NCBI GenBank assembly: GCA_033807695.1
Contig: CM066307.1
Location: 4,238,391-4,302,390 of the forward strand
From: Daedaleopsis sinensis
Lineage: Eukaryota; Basidiomycota; Agaricomycetes; Polyporales; Polyporaceae
DNA: 64,000 nt
Direction of reading: 5' to 3'
Shown: one piece after another, positions 62,372 to 64,000 of the stretch
Layout: every line of letters begins with the position of its first letter
Position numbering within the stretch: position 1 is the stretch's first letter
Made by a program: the position numbers and the translations under genes
Notes under the pieces: generated by a model
What the model saw: the letters and a program-made list of their open reading frames with translations, nothing else
Database searches by the model: none
Told to the model about the DNA's origin: nothing

Positions 62372-63577
62372 TCACTGAAATACCCTGTGACCATGAATCT
62401 GCAACCTGTACAAACATGTAGAATCACTGCCCCAGTTGTCCACTATCTCGAGTACCACAATGCCGAAGTAGAACGAGGCCTCGACAATCAGCGGGTCGAC
62501 AGGGAAGGTCTGAATATGGAATGGTGCCTCGATATCGTATTCGAAGGTGGATAAGAGAACGAAGTGATGTTTTCCGGCCTTGGGAGGACCCGATCGCCCT
62601 AGGTTGGTGGGATGAAGAGGATGACCGCTTTCAGTGCGATGACGGTATAACTCGTGGTTCGCTTTCCCGTCGATGAGACCCCACAGGAACATCTTGCGTG
62701 GCGCTTCTCCAGAGTTGGAGGCTACCTCGATGGGGATATGGTCGACCGTGACATGGGTCACGTAGATGAGTTCTGGCAAAGCAACAGCGAGCTGGGCCGA
62801 AGCGTCGGCAATACGCCAACACTCCCCCATCCGGAGATCGTCTTGGAGGGCAGCTGCAGGACCACCACGAGCTGCGTCACCTATAGACGACTTCTTGTGA
62901 CTCTTGTCGACGACCGTAGACGGAAATGTGAGGGACGGTAGAATCTTGGCACCGCTAGCTTGGAGGGCGAAGTCTCGTCGCCCAACTGGATCGCGGAGCG
63001 CAGCAAGGACGATTTGACGGACATAGAGCTCGGTATCTGGTCCCAAAGTCGAGGAAAGAGAGGATGTGGGCGAGGAGGTGGGCGAGGAGACGGGCATCGG
63101 AATGGTTGGCGCGTCTTGTTCGTCACTAGTCCCCGTCGGGGGGGAAGACGCTCCCAGAATACAGACCGCGACCGCGACGACCGTTACGCACGTTATGCAC
63201 TTCGCCACCATCCCTATCCACCTGCCGTGAGATCTCCTCTTAACGATGGCAGCCCTGGTAACGAGAGGGCGTCGTTGAGGCGCATCATCACGCGATGGTT
63301 CGCCCAAACTTGACTTCTGTGAGGCGGGAACTAATAAACGTGAGGTGTTAGTATTAGAAATTAAAGCACGTGGAAAATGAGCAAGCTTACCACGTCGTTC
63401 TTCAGGTACTGTCTCGTACACGAATCGGTCGGAGAACGGGTCTGAGGGAGGAATGCGCTTCATATGGGTGGTGTGGTTGGTGAAGTAGAACAAATCGCCA
63501 TGCGAAGCGCCGAAACGGAACAGGTGGTTGACCGGCCCGATAGCCGCATTGCTTTGTTCTGCTGAGCATGAGCGCGT
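62372..63577 (-). CDS. SUN-domain (Sad1/UNC-84) membrane protein
   Basis: The C-terminal half is a SUN domain: DFALQASGAKILPSLTFPST, GECWRIADASAQLAVALPEL, IYVTHVTVDHIPIEVASNSG, PRKMFLWGLIDGK and the closing DNWGSDSTCLYRLQIHGHRV. Before it lie a Ser/Pro/Thr-rich linker and one membrane segment (VAKCITCVTVVAVAVCILGA). The N-terminus reads HLFRFGASHGDLFYFTNHTT, HMKRIPPSDPFSDRFVYETV. An intron (GTAAGC to TTAG, about 63331-63391) sits after PEERR and keeps frame. No ATG opens this frame; the start must lie in an upstream exon I could not fix, so the right boundary is approximate. SUN proteins sit in the inner nuclear membrane and pair with KASH proteins. The family in basidiomycetes has several paralogues. 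The gene lies only 270 bases from the telomere repeats. Confidence 0.85.
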   Translation of the reverse strand, partial: TRSCSAEQSNAAIGPVNHLFRFGASHGDLFYFTNHTTHMKRIPPSDPFSDRFVYETVPEERRGKLAHFPRALISNTNTSRLLVPASQKSSLGEPSRDDAPQRRPLVTRAAIVKRRSHGRWIGMVAKCITCVTVVAVAVCILGASSPPTGTSDEQDAPTIPMPVSSPTSSPTSSLSSTLGPDTELYVRQIVLAALRDPVGRRDFALQASGAKILPSLTFPSTVVDKSHKKSSIGDAARGGPAAALQDDLRMGECWRIADASAQLAVALPELIYVTHVTVDHIPIEVASNSGEAPRKMFLWGLIDGKANHELYRHRTESGHPLHPTNLGRSGPPKAGKHHFVLLSTFEYDIEAPFHIQTFPVDPLIVEASFYFGIVVLEIVDNWGSDSTCLYRLQIHGHRVFQ

Positions 63578-63672
63578 TTAACATCTCCGAATGAACGCCG
63601 CCGCGATGATCCTCCTGTTGCTCAACGTCCGACACCCGTCTTCTACCAACTGCTTGACCTATTCTTCATACT

Positions 63673-63849
63673 ATGGCGCTGCGATACGAGGAGGTTGGTC
63701 GACTGCAACGCGGTCTACATGGGGGTGTTTCGGCAGTAGCCTTCAGTCCAGATGGAGCTCATGTCGCCGTCGCGGGAATACAAGATGTCAAGGTCTATAT
63801 CTACCGCGTCGTCGACACCAAACTCCTACATACGTACACCGGGAGCGAC
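63673..63849 (+). pseudogene. WD40-repeat gene truncated by the telomere
   Basis: The ATG at 63673 opens MALRYEEVGRLQRGLHGGVS, continuing AVAFSPDGAHVAVAGIQDVK, VYIYRVVDTKLLHTYTGSD. This is the start of a WD40 propeller: one blade with the SPDG turn and the strand pattern of the repeat. At about 63850 the sequence passes directly into TTAGGG repeats, and the frame runs on as Leu-Gly pairs to the window end without a stop. The remaining blades are missing. The simplest reading is that a chromosome break within the gene was healed by telomere addition. Confidence 0.8.
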
Positions 63850-64000
63850 TTAGGGTTAGGGTTAGGGTTAGGGTTAGGGTTAGGGTTAGGGTTAGGGTTA
63901 GGGTTAGGGTTAGGGTTAGGGTTAGGGTTAGGGTTAGGGTTAGGGTTAGGGTTAGGGTTAGGGTTAGGGTTAGGGTTAGGGTTAGGGTTAGGGTTAGGGT
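63850..64000 (+). repeat. Telomere, (TTAGGG)25
   Basis: 151 bases of perfect TTAGGG repeats run to the window end, G-rich strand 5' to 3' outward, the orientation of a right chromosome end. The repeat is that of most filamentous fungi and animals. There is no variant-repeat transition zone: unique sequence changes directly to perfect repeats. Confidence 0.98.

Overview
The window is about 64 kb of a filamentous basidiomycete chromosome that ends in a telomere. The last 151 bases are uninterrupted TTAGGG repeats, G-rich strand toward the 3' end, so the right edge is a chromosome end and everything to its left is subtelomeric. A basidiomycete (probably an Agaricomycete) is suggested by GC-rich coding sequence split by many 50-65 bp introns, a small family of fungal BTB/POZ genes, a glyoxal-oxidase-type copper radical oxidase, a MUB1/SamB MYND protein and a SUN protein. 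The organism assignment is inference; no rRNA or other marker is present.

Layout, left to right: a partial gene end (2-268); a gene-poor stretch with a 21/23-bp minisatellite and a 1.1-kb element with 75-bp terminal inverted repeats enclosing a broken DEAD-box helicase start (3.8-4.9 kb); a type-B carboxylesterase (6.2-8.4); a frameshifted unknown gene (8.8-9.5); BTB genes at 11.7-12.8 and 13.5-14.5 and a BTB relic at 15.0-15.2; mitochondrial hsp10 (16.7-17.3); MUB1/SamB MYND protein (18.4-21.8); MFS sugar transporter (25.1-27.0); a single-exon unknown protein (28.3-30.0); a decayed JEN1-type carboxylate transporter (31.1-32.0); a duplicated block holding another BTB gene (34.7-35.8) and a broken copy of the unknown protein; dynein light chain LC8 with an apparent frameshift (37.0-37.5); a fourth BTB gene (39.2-40.3); a second carboxylesterase in inverse orientation (40.5-42.7); an 8-kb gene for a CCCH / SF1 helicase / NFX1-finger / RZ-finger protein (45.7-53.9); a 5'-truncated copper radical oxidase (55.5-56.9); an AT-richer CCTAT-motif region and a 20-bp satellite arranged as a large inverted repeat (56.9-58.6); an unknown multi-exon gene (59.1-62.0); a SUN-domain gene (62.4-63.6); and a WD40 gene cut off by the telomere.

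Conserved housekeeping genes (hsp10, MUB1, LC8, SUN, the RNA helicase, the transporter) are interspersed with segmental duplications, pseudogenes and expanded families. Two duplications stand out. One is an inverted duplication carrying the two esterases (about 5.3-8.5 kb against 40.4-43.5 kb, possibly reaching 3.0 and 44.3 kb). The other is a direct duplication of the sequence downstream of the sugar transporter and part of the unknown protein (27.0-30.0 kb against 33.6-36.5 kb), with a BTB gene inserted in the second copy. The genes do not form an obvious pathway or cluster. The most unusual items are the telomere-truncated WD40 gene, the 19-nt Walker A exon between two GC-AG introns in the helicase, and the TIR element carrying a helicase fragment.
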